Shown: positions 1-5,167, counted from the stretch's first letter. The stretch is DNA of 5,169 bases from DATCLA01 sp036564195 (GCA_036564195.1 DATCLA010000151.1:1-5169), one strand, 5' to 3'. The notes: a model not told the origin generated them from the letters alone. Made by a program: numbers and translations.

Positions 1-590
1 GGTTTATAGACTCCGATTAACTGACAATTGGCAGCGGCCGGATTAGTTAACGGACCCAGCAGATTAAAGATGGTCCGGAATCCCAATTCCCTGCGGGGTG
101 CCACTGCATGTTTCATCGACTGGTGAAACAGCGGGGCGAACATAAAACCGAAACCGGTTTCCTTCAAACAAGTCTCAATCTTCTCCGGCGGCAGGTCTAC
201 TTTAATCCCCAAAGCCTCTAACAGGTCAGCACTGCCGCATTGGCTGGACATGGCCCGGTTCCCATGCTTAGCAACGGGCAACCCGGCCGCAGCCACGATA
301 AACGCAGCGGTGGTCGAAATGTTAAAGGTATTAGCGCCGTCCCCACCGGTACCACAGGTGTCAATAACTGTCGGAGCGGTGAACTTTACTTTCAGAGCTT
401 TCTGCCGCATTACCCGGGCGGCGCCGGTTATCTCGTCGACAGTTTCCCCTTTTAACCGTAAAGCAGTTAAAACTCCCCCGATCTGTGCCGGAGTGGCCTC
501 TCCCTCCATAATCCGGTTCATTACCGCCATCATCTCGGCTTCAGTCAAATTCTCCCGGTTGATCAACTTCTCTAAACTCGCTCTTAACAC
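1..590 (-). CDS. trpD: Anthranilate phosphoribosyltransferase, N-terminal part (C-terminus beyond window)
   Basis: TrpD transfers the phosphoribosyl group of PRPP to anthranilate, the second step of the tryptophan branch, in the cytoplasm. The visible 196 residues are a little over half of a usual protein of about 340. They show the family order: an N-terminal helical region with a GEATPAQIGG-type stretch (about 30-39), the PRPP-binding glycine loop GTGGD (80-84) followed by NTFNIST, KHGNR (108-112), SGSADLLEALG-like sequence (118-128), and RRELGFRTIFNLLGPLTNP (166-184), which carries an anthranilate-contacting arginine. The start is taken as GTG at 590, because an in-frame TGA lies just upstream and GAGGAG sits 9 nt before the GTG; CTG at 599 is the only other option and is too close to that site. 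The gene overlaps the end of trpG by 50 nt, so translational coupling is likely. Later trp genes probably follow off the left edge. Confidence 0.95.
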   Translation of the reverse strand, partial: MLRASLEKLINRENLTEAEMMAVMNRIMEGEATPAQIGGVLTALRLKGETVDEITGAARVMRQKALKVKFTAPTVIDTCGTGGDGANTFNISTTAAFIVAAAGLPVAKHGNRAMSSQCGSADLLEALGIKVDLPPEKIETCLKETGFGFMFAPLFHQSMKHAVAPRRELGFRTIFNLLGPLTNPAAANCQLIGVYK

Positions 591-1233
591 TGAACTCAGC
601 TCCTCTCAAAATTGAACTATGACTTGCAGTCCGCTGCCGATCCCAATTTCGTAAAAAATTGGCTAACAGCCGTTTCCCCTCTCCCGTAAAAACCGATTCG
701 GGATGAAACTGTACTCCATAGACGGGATAATCCCGATGGCATAAACCCATGATTAGTTCCCCGCCATCCGTTTCACAAGTGGCGGTGACCTCCAACTGCT
801 CTGGAAATCCGGCCTCCCCGACTATCAGTGAATGATAACGGACAGCTTCGAAGGGGTTGGGCATTCCCGCGAAGAGGCCGGCACCATTATGCCGGATCCG
901 GCTCATTTTGCCGTGGACCGGCCGGGGCGCCCGGACAATTCTGCCGCCAAAAACTGCTGCAATACACTGATGTCCGAGACAGACACCTAAGATCGGAATC
1001 CGGCCGGAAAAATAGTGGACTGCGGCAGTGGAAATCCCGCTCTCTCGTGGGGTACCCGGCCCGGGTGAAATTACCAGATAGTCCGGGTTTAGCCGACTAA
1101 GCTCCGCTACGGTGATTTGATCATTCCGGAAAACGCCGATCTTTAGCTCTATGCCTAATTCACTTTGGATTTCCCCGAAATATTGGACCAGGTTATAAGT
1201 GAACGAATCGTAGTTATCGATAATTACCAGCAT
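541..1233 (-). CDS. trpG: Anthranilate synthase component II (glutamine amidotransferase)
   Basis: TrpG hydrolyses glutamine and channels ammonia to the TrpE half of anthranilate synthase. This is a class I (triad) amidotransferase: N-terminal DNYDSFTYNLVQ (6-17), the oxyanion-strand motif SPGPGTP (56-62), nucleophile Cys85 in GVCLGHQ, and His177 and Glu179 in FHPES. The ATG overlaps the stop of the upstream fusion gene by one base (TGATG), with GGAGAGGGTGAG just before it, indicating coupled translation with its partner subunit. The protein has 230 residues where about 190-200 is usual. The extra 30 or so C-terminal residues, after the ANFLRNW end typical of the family, are hydrophilic and lie partly in the 50-nt overlap with trpD. 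A PabA role in folate synthesis is possible, as some bacteria share this subunit, but the position between trpE and trpD favours TrpG. Confidence 0.95.
   Translation of the reverse strand: MLVIIDNYDSFTYNLVQYFGEIQSELGIELKIGVFRNDQITVAELSRLNPDYLVISPGPGTPRESGISTAAVHYFSGRIPILGVCLGHQCIAAVFGGRIVRAPRPVHGKMSRIRHNGAGLFAGMPNPFEAVRYHSLIVGEAGFPEQLEVTATCETDGGELIMGLCHRDYPVYGVQFHPESVFTGEGKRLLANFLRNWDRQRTASHSSILRGAEFSVKSEFREVDQPGEFD
562..607 (-). promoter_or_regulatory. Candidate TRAP-binding triplet run over the trpD ribosome binding site and start
   Basis: Read as RNA on the minus strand, NAG triplets begin at 607, 602, 597, 592, 583, 579, 574 and 569. Spacings are 5, 5, 5, 9, 4, 5 and 5 nt; the 9 is one empty slot. 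Six are GAG or UAG, one is CAG and one is AAG. The run covers the trpD Shine-Dalgarno sequence and its GTG start. In Bacillus subtilis, TRAP represses translation of some tryptophan-related genes by binding such runs over the initiation region. Purine-rich ribosome binding sites give some GAG by chance, so this is inference only. Confidence 0.35.
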
Positions 1234-3554
1234 CAGTTACTCACCCTCTCCAAAGCAGTAAGCAAGGCCCCGGCTTTATTCATTATCTCCTCGTATTCCA
1301 GTTCCGGCACCGAATCGGCGACAATCCCCGCTCCGGCCTGGATATAGGCACGCTGATCTTTAAACAAAACGGTTCGGATGGTAATACAGGTATCAATATT
1401 ACCATTAAACCCCAGGTAACCCACAGCACCGCCGTAAAATTCCCGCCGCACCGGTTCCAATTCCTCAATAATTTCCATGGCCCTAACTTTTGGAGCACCG
1501 CTTAACGTCCCGGCCGGAAAGACCGCCCGCAGCAGATCAATCCCGGAACAGTCCGGCAGCAATTTACCGGTCAGGGTCGAAACGAGGTGCATCACATGGG
1601 AATAATGCTCAACTGCCATTAATTCGGCAACCTTAACACTGCCGAAACGACAAACCCGGCCCAAATCATTACGACCCAGATCTACCAGCATTACATGTTC
1701 AGCCCGTTCTTTTTCATCGTTTAGTAATTCCCGGCTCAAAGCGGCATCCTGCTGTAATGACCCACCGCGGGGCCGGGTCCCGGCAATCGGTTTCAGCAGT
1801 ACCGTATCGCCTTCCAACCGTACCATTACCTCCGGTGACGAACCAGCCAGCTGAAAACTGTTAAAGTCTAGGTAAAACAAATAAGGAGAAGGGTTAATCG
1901 TCCGAAGCAAGCGGTAAAATTCAAACGGGTCCCCAGCAAAAGGTTCCTCAAGCCGTAGGGAGAAGACTACTTGAAACACATCACCGGCGTTAATGTACTC
2001 CTTGATCCGCTCCACTCCGGCCAAATACTGGGATTTACTAAGGGAAACCCGACGTTGCCGGTTAGCTTGGGCCACCTCTTCCCTGTTGCCTAAGTGCGGT
2101 AAATCCACTGCCGTACCCAGTCGCGCCACCATCCGGCCCAGCTCGGACCGGGCCGCTGCGTAAGACGACCTTACTTGTCCGGAATCGGTTTTAACTAAGG
2201 CAATCAGGGTAATTTTATGGGTTACATGGTCAAATCTTGCTAAATACCTGGGAATCATCCATATAAAATCCGGCAGCTGGAGTACTGCTTGGTTTTTTTC
2301 CGGTAACTTTTCAATAGTACGGATATAATCATACCCGAGATAACCTACTGCCCCGCCGTAAAACTGGCCCAATTCCGGAAGCAAAGCTACCCGTAAGGCT
2401 TCCAGTTCTGTCCGGACTTGAGCCAGGGGATCCTCCGCCCAGACTATCCGTTGGCTTTCCCCTTCCGTAACCAGCACTTGCCTGCCGTTGGCTGCCACCG
2501 TCAGCAGCGGTTCCCAGCCGATCAGGGAATAACGTCCGACTTGCTGGCCCCGTTCCACACTTTCCAACAAAAACCGCTGTTTGCCGCAGGTCAGTTTGGC
2601 AAAAACCGTCACCGGTGTCTCCGTGTCCGCCAGTACCTGACAGTAGCAAGGCAGATATTGAAAATCCCCCGTTTTAATAATTGCCGCAAAGCGATCCGGT
2701 TCTGGGTAAATCTTTAATTCCGAATCCGGGGTGCTGTTAACCGCGGCCCCCCGCTCCGGCAGTTCTTGCATCAGTCGGCGAAATTCGGTAAAGTTCAGTG
2801 ATTGGCAGCCATCAGACAAGGCGGTGCTCGGTTGCGGGTGCACCTCGATGATTAACCCGTCAGCCCCTGCTGCAAGAGCGGCTTTAGCCACCGGGATCAC
2901 CAGATCACGTCTTCCCGTACCATGACTGGGGTCAGCAAATACCGGCAGGCGGGTCAGTTGTTTTAACAAGGGGATGGCGTTAATGTCTAAAGTATTGCGG
3001 GTACTCGGTTCAAAAGTACGAATGCCCCGTTCACAAAGGATGACTTGAAAATTACCTTCATGCAAAATATATTCCGCCGCCTGCAACAGCTCCTGAATGG
3101 TTGCAGACAGCCCGCGTTTTAACAACACCGGCTTCCGGCTGCGGCCGACTGCCTTTAGCAGTTCAAAATTTTGCATATTGCGGGCCCCGATTTGGAAAAT
3201 ATCGGCATAATCATTGGCTTCAGTGATCTGTGCGATCGAGGTGACTTCCACCACCGTAAACAAACCGGTCTGTTCTCGGGCCGCAGCCAAGTAACCCAGG
3301 CCTTCTCGGCCCAATCCTTGAAAACTATAGGGTGAACTGCGGGGTTTATACACCCCGCCCCGCAGTCCTTGAGCGCCCTGGGCTCGGATAAACCGAGCAG
3401 TCTCCTGAATCTGCCCGGCTGACTCTACCGCGCAAGGCCCGGCAATAATCACCGGTTGTCCCCCACCGATCGCTACTCCCCGGATCCGAAAGAAACCCGT
3501 TAGATCCGGTGAATTAAGTAACGGCAGGTTTTTCAACAGCTCTTCTCTGCTCAA
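1233..3554 (-). CDS. Fused DAHP synthase (class I beta) - anthranilate synthase component I
   Basis: A single 773-residue frame joins two enzymes. Residues 1 to about 266 are a DAHP synthase condensing phosphoenolpyruvate with erythrose 4-phosphate: AGPC (38-41), KPRSSPYSFQG (70-80), LKRG (145-148), CERG (174-177) and DPSHGTG (208-214). Predicted metal ligands Cys41, His211, Glu237 and Asp248 have the same spacing as I recall for the Thermotoga maritima enzyme. After a linker (about 267-281), residues 282-773 are a full-length TrpE: tryptophan-site LLES (329-332) and NPSPY (554-558), AGTRPRG (591-597), catalytic His656, PAGTLSGAPK (680-689), AGAGIVADS (740-748), and Glu756 and Lys760. TTG at 3554 is chosen because AAAGGAGG ends 8 nt upstream. 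TTG at 3587 would add 11 residues but lies in the terminator. No ATG, GTG or TTG with a ribosome binding site was seen at the junction, so a true fusion is favoured. The usual N-terminal regulatory domain of the synthase is missing. Confidence 0.93.
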   Translation of the reverse strand: MSREELLKNLPLLNSPDLTGFFRIRGVAIGGGQPVIIAGPCAVESAGQIQETARFIRAQGAQGLRGGVYKPRSSPYSFQGLGREGLGYLAAAREQTGLFTVVEVTSIAQITEANDYADIFQIGARNMQNFELLKAVGRSRKPVLLKRGLSATIQELLQAAEYILHEGNFQVILCERGIRTFEPSTRNTLDINAIPLLKQLTRLPVFADPSHGTGRRDLVIPVAKAALAAGADGLIIEVHPQPSTALSDGCQSLNFTEFRRLMQELPERGAAVNSTPDSELKIYPEPDRFAAIIKTGDFQYLPCYCQVLADTETPVTVFAKLTCGKQRFLLESVERGQQVGRYSLIGWEPLLTVAANGRQVLVTEGESQRIVWAEDPLAQVRTELEALRVALLPELGQFYGGAVGYLGYDYIRTIEKLPEKNQAVLQLPDFIWMIPRYLARFDHVTHKITLIALVKTDSGQVRSSYAAARSELGRMVARLGTAVDLPHLGNREEVAQANRQRRVSLSKSQYLAGVERIKEYINAGDVFQVVFSLRLEEPFAGDPFEFYRLLRTINPSPYLFYLDFNSFQLAGSSPEVMVRLEGDTVLLKPIAGTRPRGGSLQQDAALSRELLNDEKERAEHVMLVDLGRNDLGRVCRFGSVKVAELMAVEHYSHVMHLVSTLTGKLLPDCSGIDLLRAVFPAGTLSGAPKVRAMEIIEELEPVRREFYGGAVGYLGFNGNIDTCITIRTVLFKDQRAYIQAGAGIVADSVPELEYEEIMNKAGALLTALERVSN

Positions 3555-3570
3555 ACTCTGCTCCTCCTTT
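3540..3570 (-). promoter_or_regulatory. Ribosome binding site of the fusion gene with overlapping GAG run
   Basis: AAAGGAGG (3563-3570) stands 8 nt before the TTG start at 3554 and decides the start choice over the upstream TTG at 3587. GAG triplets begin at 3563, 3558, 3552, 3547 and 3542, with spacings of 5, 6, 5 and 5 nt, covering the end of the Shine-Dalgarno sequence and the first codons. The site is clear as a ribosome binding site. Its use as a short TRAP target that would repress translation is an inference. Confidence 0.75.
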
Positions 3571-3585
3571 ATAGGATTAAAATGC

Positions 3586-3617
3586 AAAAAAGCCAGACTC
3601 CTAAGAATCTGGCTTTT
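3586..3617 (-). terminator. Intrinsic terminator of the trp attenuator
   Basis: On the minus strand, AGCCAGA (3608-3614) pairs with UCUGGCU (3591-3597) around a 10-base loop. Flanking A and U residues extend the stem to 10 pairs, and a six-U tract (3586-3591) follows. It sits 32 nt before the fusion-gene start and after the promoter and TRAP-binding triplets, so it should stop transcription before the structural genes. Its 5' arm and loop also take part in the alternative antiterminator (3601-3643). Confidence 0.88.
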
Positions 3618-3643
3618 GGTAACCTAAAAACCAACTTTCTCAG
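3601..3643 (-). promoter_or_regulatory. Antiterminator stem of the trp attenuator
   Basis: CUGAGAA (3637-3643) can pair with UUCUUAG (3601-3607), with one G-U pair. Inside this, UUGG (3631-3634) pairs with CCAG (3609-3612), and UUUU (3627-3630) pairs with AAAA (3614-3617), leaving a 9-base loop and one bulged G. That gives about 15 pairs and excludes the terminator, because 3601-3617 is shared. The last TRAP triplet (3639-3641) lies within the 5' strand, so bound TRAP would prevent this fold and allow termination. This is the logic of the B. subtilis trp attenuator. Structure drawn by hand; no energies calculated. Confidence 0.72.
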
Positions 3644-3691
3644 CTCGTCTCCACTAAAACAACTATACTCAACTATACTCAAACTCAACTC
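3639..3691 (-). promoter_or_regulatory. TRAP-binding site of the trp leader (site 2)
   Basis: Ten GAG or UAG triplets begin at 3691, 3686, 3680, 3675, 3670, 3665, 3656, 3651, 3646 and 3641. All successive spacings are 5 or 6 nt except one of 9 between 3665 and 3656, which leaves room for one degenerate slot (GUU at 3660). This makes 11 slots, the number of subunits in the TRAP ring. It precedes and overlaps the antiterminator. The first triplet may lie upstream of the transcription start if the promoter at 3694-3721 is used. Confidence 0.9.
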
Positions 3692-3693
3692 AG

Positions 3694-3721
3694 AATATAA
3701 ACTTTTAACTTAAAGGATCAA
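3694..3721 (-). promoter_or_regulatory. Probable sigma-A promoter of the trp operon
   Basis: TTGATC (3716-3721) and TATATT (3694-3699) are separated by 16 nt, four and five matches to the consensus hexamers. Transcription would begin near 3686-3688, at the first or second triplet of TRAP site 2, so the mRNA would open almost directly with the TRAP target, as in B. subtilis. The AT-rich setting makes chance matches more likely, and the operon could also be read from the mtrB promoter. Confidence 0.6.
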
Positions 3722-3733
3722 TCTTTAAAAAAA

Positions 3734-3787
3734 CTAAACTCACACTATCTAAACTGGTCTCAACTCATCCTGATTTAATCTATTCTA
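3734..3787 (-). promoter_or_regulatory. Second TRAP-like site starting on the mtrB stop codon (site 1)
   Basis: NAG triplets begin at 3787, 3782, 3772, 3766, 3761, 3756, 3751, 3747, 3741 and 3736. Eight are GAG or UAG; those at 3772 and 3756 are CAG. The single 10-nt gap holds one degenerate slot (UAA at 3777). With it the array has 11 slots at 4-6 nt, matching site 2. The first triplet is the UAG stop codon of mtrB, and seven U residues follow the last. The site would be present only in transcripts reading through from mtrB. Binding is inferred; possible roles are feedback on mtrB mRNA or control of read-through into trp. Confidence 0.65.
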
Positions 3788-4030
3788 TTCCCGGCCGCTG
3801 ATAACGGTGCCGAACTTCGTCATTACTTCGGCTTTACCCCGGATTTTCATGGCTGAAGTATGTTCGGTAAACTGTAACGCCATTACTTCGCCCCGGTCCA
3901 ATTTTTCGGTATGATTAAAACGGGTTTCTTTACCTCGGGTTAAGCCAATAATCGTCACTCCGTCTTCCAACGCCCGGACCACAATATAATCTCCCCTGAC
4001 CTCTTCATGGTGCTGTGGATACTCTTCCAT
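3785..4030 (-). CDS. mtrB: Tryptophan RNA-binding attenuation protein (TRAP)
   Basis: TRAP forms an 11-subunit ring that, when loaded with tryptophan, wraps RNA carrying (G/U)AG triplets and shuts off trp genes. The 81-residue protein aligns by eye with B. subtilis MtrB (75 residues) with an offset of six and no gaps in the core: EDGVTIIGLTRG (22-33), EKLDRGEV (42-49) and QFTEHTSAMKIRG (53-65). The RNA-binding Lys-Lys-Arg set is kept as Lys43, Lys62 and Arg64. Residues around the tryptophan pocket, such as Thr31, Thr36 and the TEHTS segment, are also kept. ATG at 4030 has AAGGAG 5 nt upstream and a consensus promoter. The N-terminus is longer and the C-terminus similar in length. The gene stands directly upstream of the trp leader it should control, with no terminator seen between. 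In B. subtilis mtrB lies elsewhere, with folE. Confidence 0.97.
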   Translation of the reverse strand: MEEYPQHHEEVRGDYIVVRALEDGVTIIGLTRGKETRFNHTEKLDRGEVMALQFTEHTSAMKIRGKAEVMTKFGTVISGRE

Positions 4031-4058
4031 GGTAACTCCTTAATGATTGTTTTTTTTA

Positions 4059-4088
4059 ATTATAAACACCTTCAGCACTGTATGTCAA
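4059..4088 (-). promoter_or_regulatory. Consensus sigma-A promoter of mtrB
   Basis: Exact TTGACA (4083-4088) and exact TATAAT (4059-4064) are separated by 18 nt. Transcription would start near 4052, giving a leader of about 22 nt before the mtrB ATG that contains only an A-rich stretch and the AAGGAG ribosome binding site. No TRAP-like run or hairpin is visible in this short leader, so mtrB looks strongly and perhaps constitutively expressed at the level of initiation. The stretch between this promoter and the upstream gene (4089-4167) shows no clear terminator. Confidence 0.88.
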
Positions 4089-4167
4089 GAGGAACCGTAG
4101 CGACTTTCCTTAAACCATTAATAAACATTTTTGTCTTTGTCTGCCCCCGCAACCAGCAAAAAGATAG

Positions 4168-4746
4168 TCAGTTACCGAGTCCCCGATAGTAATTGAGATC
4201 TCCGAAGATTACCAAGCGGTCGCCGGGTAGCAGCACCTCTAATCCCTTGGGAAAAGGAATGGTCTGTCTTTGACGTTCAATCGCCAATACCAACAGGTTT
4301 TTCTTTCGTAAATCCAGTTCGGAAAGGGTCTTCGCAGTCCAACCAGAATTAGGGCGTACCGCTACATAGGCCACTCCCCATTGAGAATTTAATTCAATAA
4401 TCCGGTCTTGATTAAGGGGTACACTGGTTTGCGCTATCAGATACCATCCCAGGTGCCCAATGATTAGCAAGGCCCCCAGGCAGCTATAAGCGATATCAGG
4501 CTGGGTGAGCCAGCCCCATAAGATTGCTCCCACCATCAGCCACCAAGTTTTTTTAAGGATTGCCGCCCCATTTGGTAAATCCGCAGTCTCCTTTGGGTTA
4601 CCGGAGCCTCCGGCAATGATCGCGCGCCAAGTAACCGCTAAGGCTTCCACCGGGTCATGCTGTAATTTAAAGAGGCTTAAGATTAACCAGGCTAATCCGG
4701 CAATATTCAGAAGGATTATAATAATCAGTTTAGCAACCATCGGCAT
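4168..4746 (-). CDS. Membrane protein with C-terminal TrkA-C/RCK_C-like domain
   Basis: Not recognised as a named gene. The 192-residue product has a hydrophobic helix near the N-terminus (about 4-26), a polar loop (27-65), two further hydrophobic stretches (about 68-80 and 84-106), and a soluble C-terminal part (about 115-192). That part ends in a pattern resembling TrkA-C/RCK_C domains: LRKKNLLVLAIER followed by IPFPKGLEVLLPGDRLVIFG. These domains regulate potassium and other ion transporters by binding small ligands, but no NAD-binding RCK_N domain and no ion pore is visible, so the partner and substrate are unknown. ATG at 4746 is preceded by GGGTGA at 5 nt; GTG at 4755 would overlap that site and add three residues. 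ATG at 4740 is a third option. No functional link to the tryptophan genes is apparent. Confidence 0.75.
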   Translation of the reverse strand: MPMVAKLIIIILLNIAGLAWLILSLFKLQHDPVEALAVTWRAIIAGGSGNPKETADLPNGAAILKKTWWLMVGAILWGWLTQPDIAYSCLGALLIIGHLGWYLIAQTSVPLNQDRIIELNSQWGVAYVAVRPNSGWTAKTLSELDLRKKNLLVLAIERQRQTIPFPKGLEVLLPGDRLVIFGDLNYYRGLGN

Positions 4747-4773
4747 ATTTATCACCCGTTACAAGGGTATGCG

Positions 4774-4786
4774 CTGATGACATCAG
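4774..4786. other. 13-bp perfect palindrome upstream of the membrane protein gene
   Basis: CTGATGACATCAG is two 6-base arms around one central base. The central base is too short for an RNA loop, so a DNA-level operator for a dimeric regulator is more plausible than a hairpin. It lies about 28 bp upstream of the ATG at 4746. No convincing promoter was found near it, and no regulator is named. Confidence 0.3.
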
Positions 4787-4799
4787 ACATGCTTATTTT

Positions 4800-4865
4800 T
4801 TAGTGTCTGCCGATGACGATTACCCCTATAATAAGCATTGCCAAAAAAACTATTTTCAGGTACAA
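4800..4865 (-). CDS. Possible hydrophobic 21-residue micro-ORF (doubtful)
   Basis: A frame from TTG at 4865 to TAA encodes LYLKIVFLAMLIIGVIVIGRH, a single hydrophobic segment ending in charged residues, the pattern of a one-helix membrane peptide. It sits between the tRNA terminator and the membrane protein gene, on the same strand. No Shine-Dalgarno sequence precedes the TTG, and the frame stays open further upstream, so the start is uncertain. AT-rich intergenic DNA readily encodes hydrophobic runs, so this may be chance. Confidence 0.2.
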   Translation of the reverse strand: MYLKIVFLAMLIIGVIVIGRH

Positions 4866-4920
4866 AACATTACTAAAAGAGGATCCTGCTAACCAACCTT
4901 GCCACTTGAATAAATAAACG

Positions 4921-4956
4921 ACAACAAAAAACTGCCGACCTGACCGATCAACAGTT
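4921..4956 (-). terminator. Intrinsic terminator after the tRNA-Asn genes
   Basis: On the minus strand an 11-bp stem (4946-4956 with 4930-4940) with several G-U pairs closes a 5-base loop and is followed by a U-rich tract (4921-4929). It starts 19 nt beyond the encoded CCA of the nearer tRNA gene, so it should end the tRNA transcript. The opposite strand has no U tract, so the terminator works in one direction only. Confidence 0.75.
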
Positions 4957-4974
4957 TCAATAGCGATAATAAAA

Positions 4975-5049
4975 TGGCTCCCCGAGTTGGATTCGAACCA
5001 ACAACCACCCGGTTAACAGCCGGGTGCTCTACCGTTGAGCTATCGAGGA
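4975..5049 (-). tRNA. tRNA-Asn (anticodon GTT), copy 2 in transcription order
   Basis: The 75-nt gene folds as a complete cloverleaf: 7-bp acceptor stem (one G-U pair), 4-bp D stem with a 7-base loop, 5-bp anticodon stem with loop CTGTTAA (anticodon GTT, decoding AAC and AAU), and 5-bp T stem with loop TTCGAAT. The discriminator base is G and the 3' CCA is encoded, as is common in Bacillota. It is identical to the copy at 5093-5167, 43 nt upstream, and is followed by a terminator. The two probably form one transcript. Confidence 0.97.
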
Positions 5050-5092
5050 GTTTAATTAAAACTTGTATTAAATTTTGATAAATAATCTTAAG

Positions 5093-5167
5093 TGGCTCCC
5101 CGAGTTGGATTCGAACCAACAACCACCCGGTTAACAGCCGGGTGCTCTACCGTTGAGCTATCGAGGA
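5093..5167 (-). tRNA. tRNA-Asn (anticodon GTT), copy 1 in transcription order
   Basis: Same 75-nt sequence as the downstream copy, with the same cloverleaf, GTT anticodon and encoded CCA. The identity extends two bases past the 5' end (to the window edge), giving a 77-bp direct repeat with a 118-bp period. The 43-nt spacer is AT-rich and holds no clear promoter, so a promoter beyond the right edge is likely. Further tRNA genes may lie outside the window. Confidence 0.97.

Noticed and set aside
240..615. Plus-strand frames opposite trpD
   Set aside because: They lie antisense to a clearly recognised trpD, show no ribosome site and resemble no family.
1231..1256. TRAP-like run over the trpG start
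   Set aside because: Only two or three GAG triplets with uneven spacing, as expected for a purine-rich ribosome site.
1411..2370. Repeated GGAVGYLG segment in TrpE as a sign of internal duplication
   Set aside because: Two such segments, one in the N-terminal and one in the C-terminal part, are usual in TrpE proteins.
3555..3587. TTG at 3587 as the start of the fusion gene
   Set aside because: It lies in the U tract of the terminator with no well-placed ribosome site outside the hairpin, while TTG at 3554 has AAAGGAGG 8 nt upstream.
3661..3680. Tandem 10-base repeat as a satellite or CRISPR-like element
   Set aside because: It is part of the TRAP triplet array read on the other strand; there are only two units and no spacers.
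3702..3733. UUAAAG/CUUUAA hairpin as an mtrB terminator
   Set aside because: The stem is only six mostly A-U pairs, and the U tract comes before it rather than after it on the minus strand.
3586..3787. T-box leader or leader-peptide (Trp codon) attenuation as the trp control
   Set aside because: No T-box consensus is visible, and no ATG-started frame with clustered UGG codons exists; the ATG at 3767 opens a frame of only two codons. The triplet array and adjacent mtrB explain the leader better.
4889..5122. A 77-residue minus-strand frame across the tRNA region
   Set aside because: It runs through the nearer tRNA-Asn gene, part of the other, and the terminator hairpin, with no ribosome binding site; it is read-through of RNA gene sequence.
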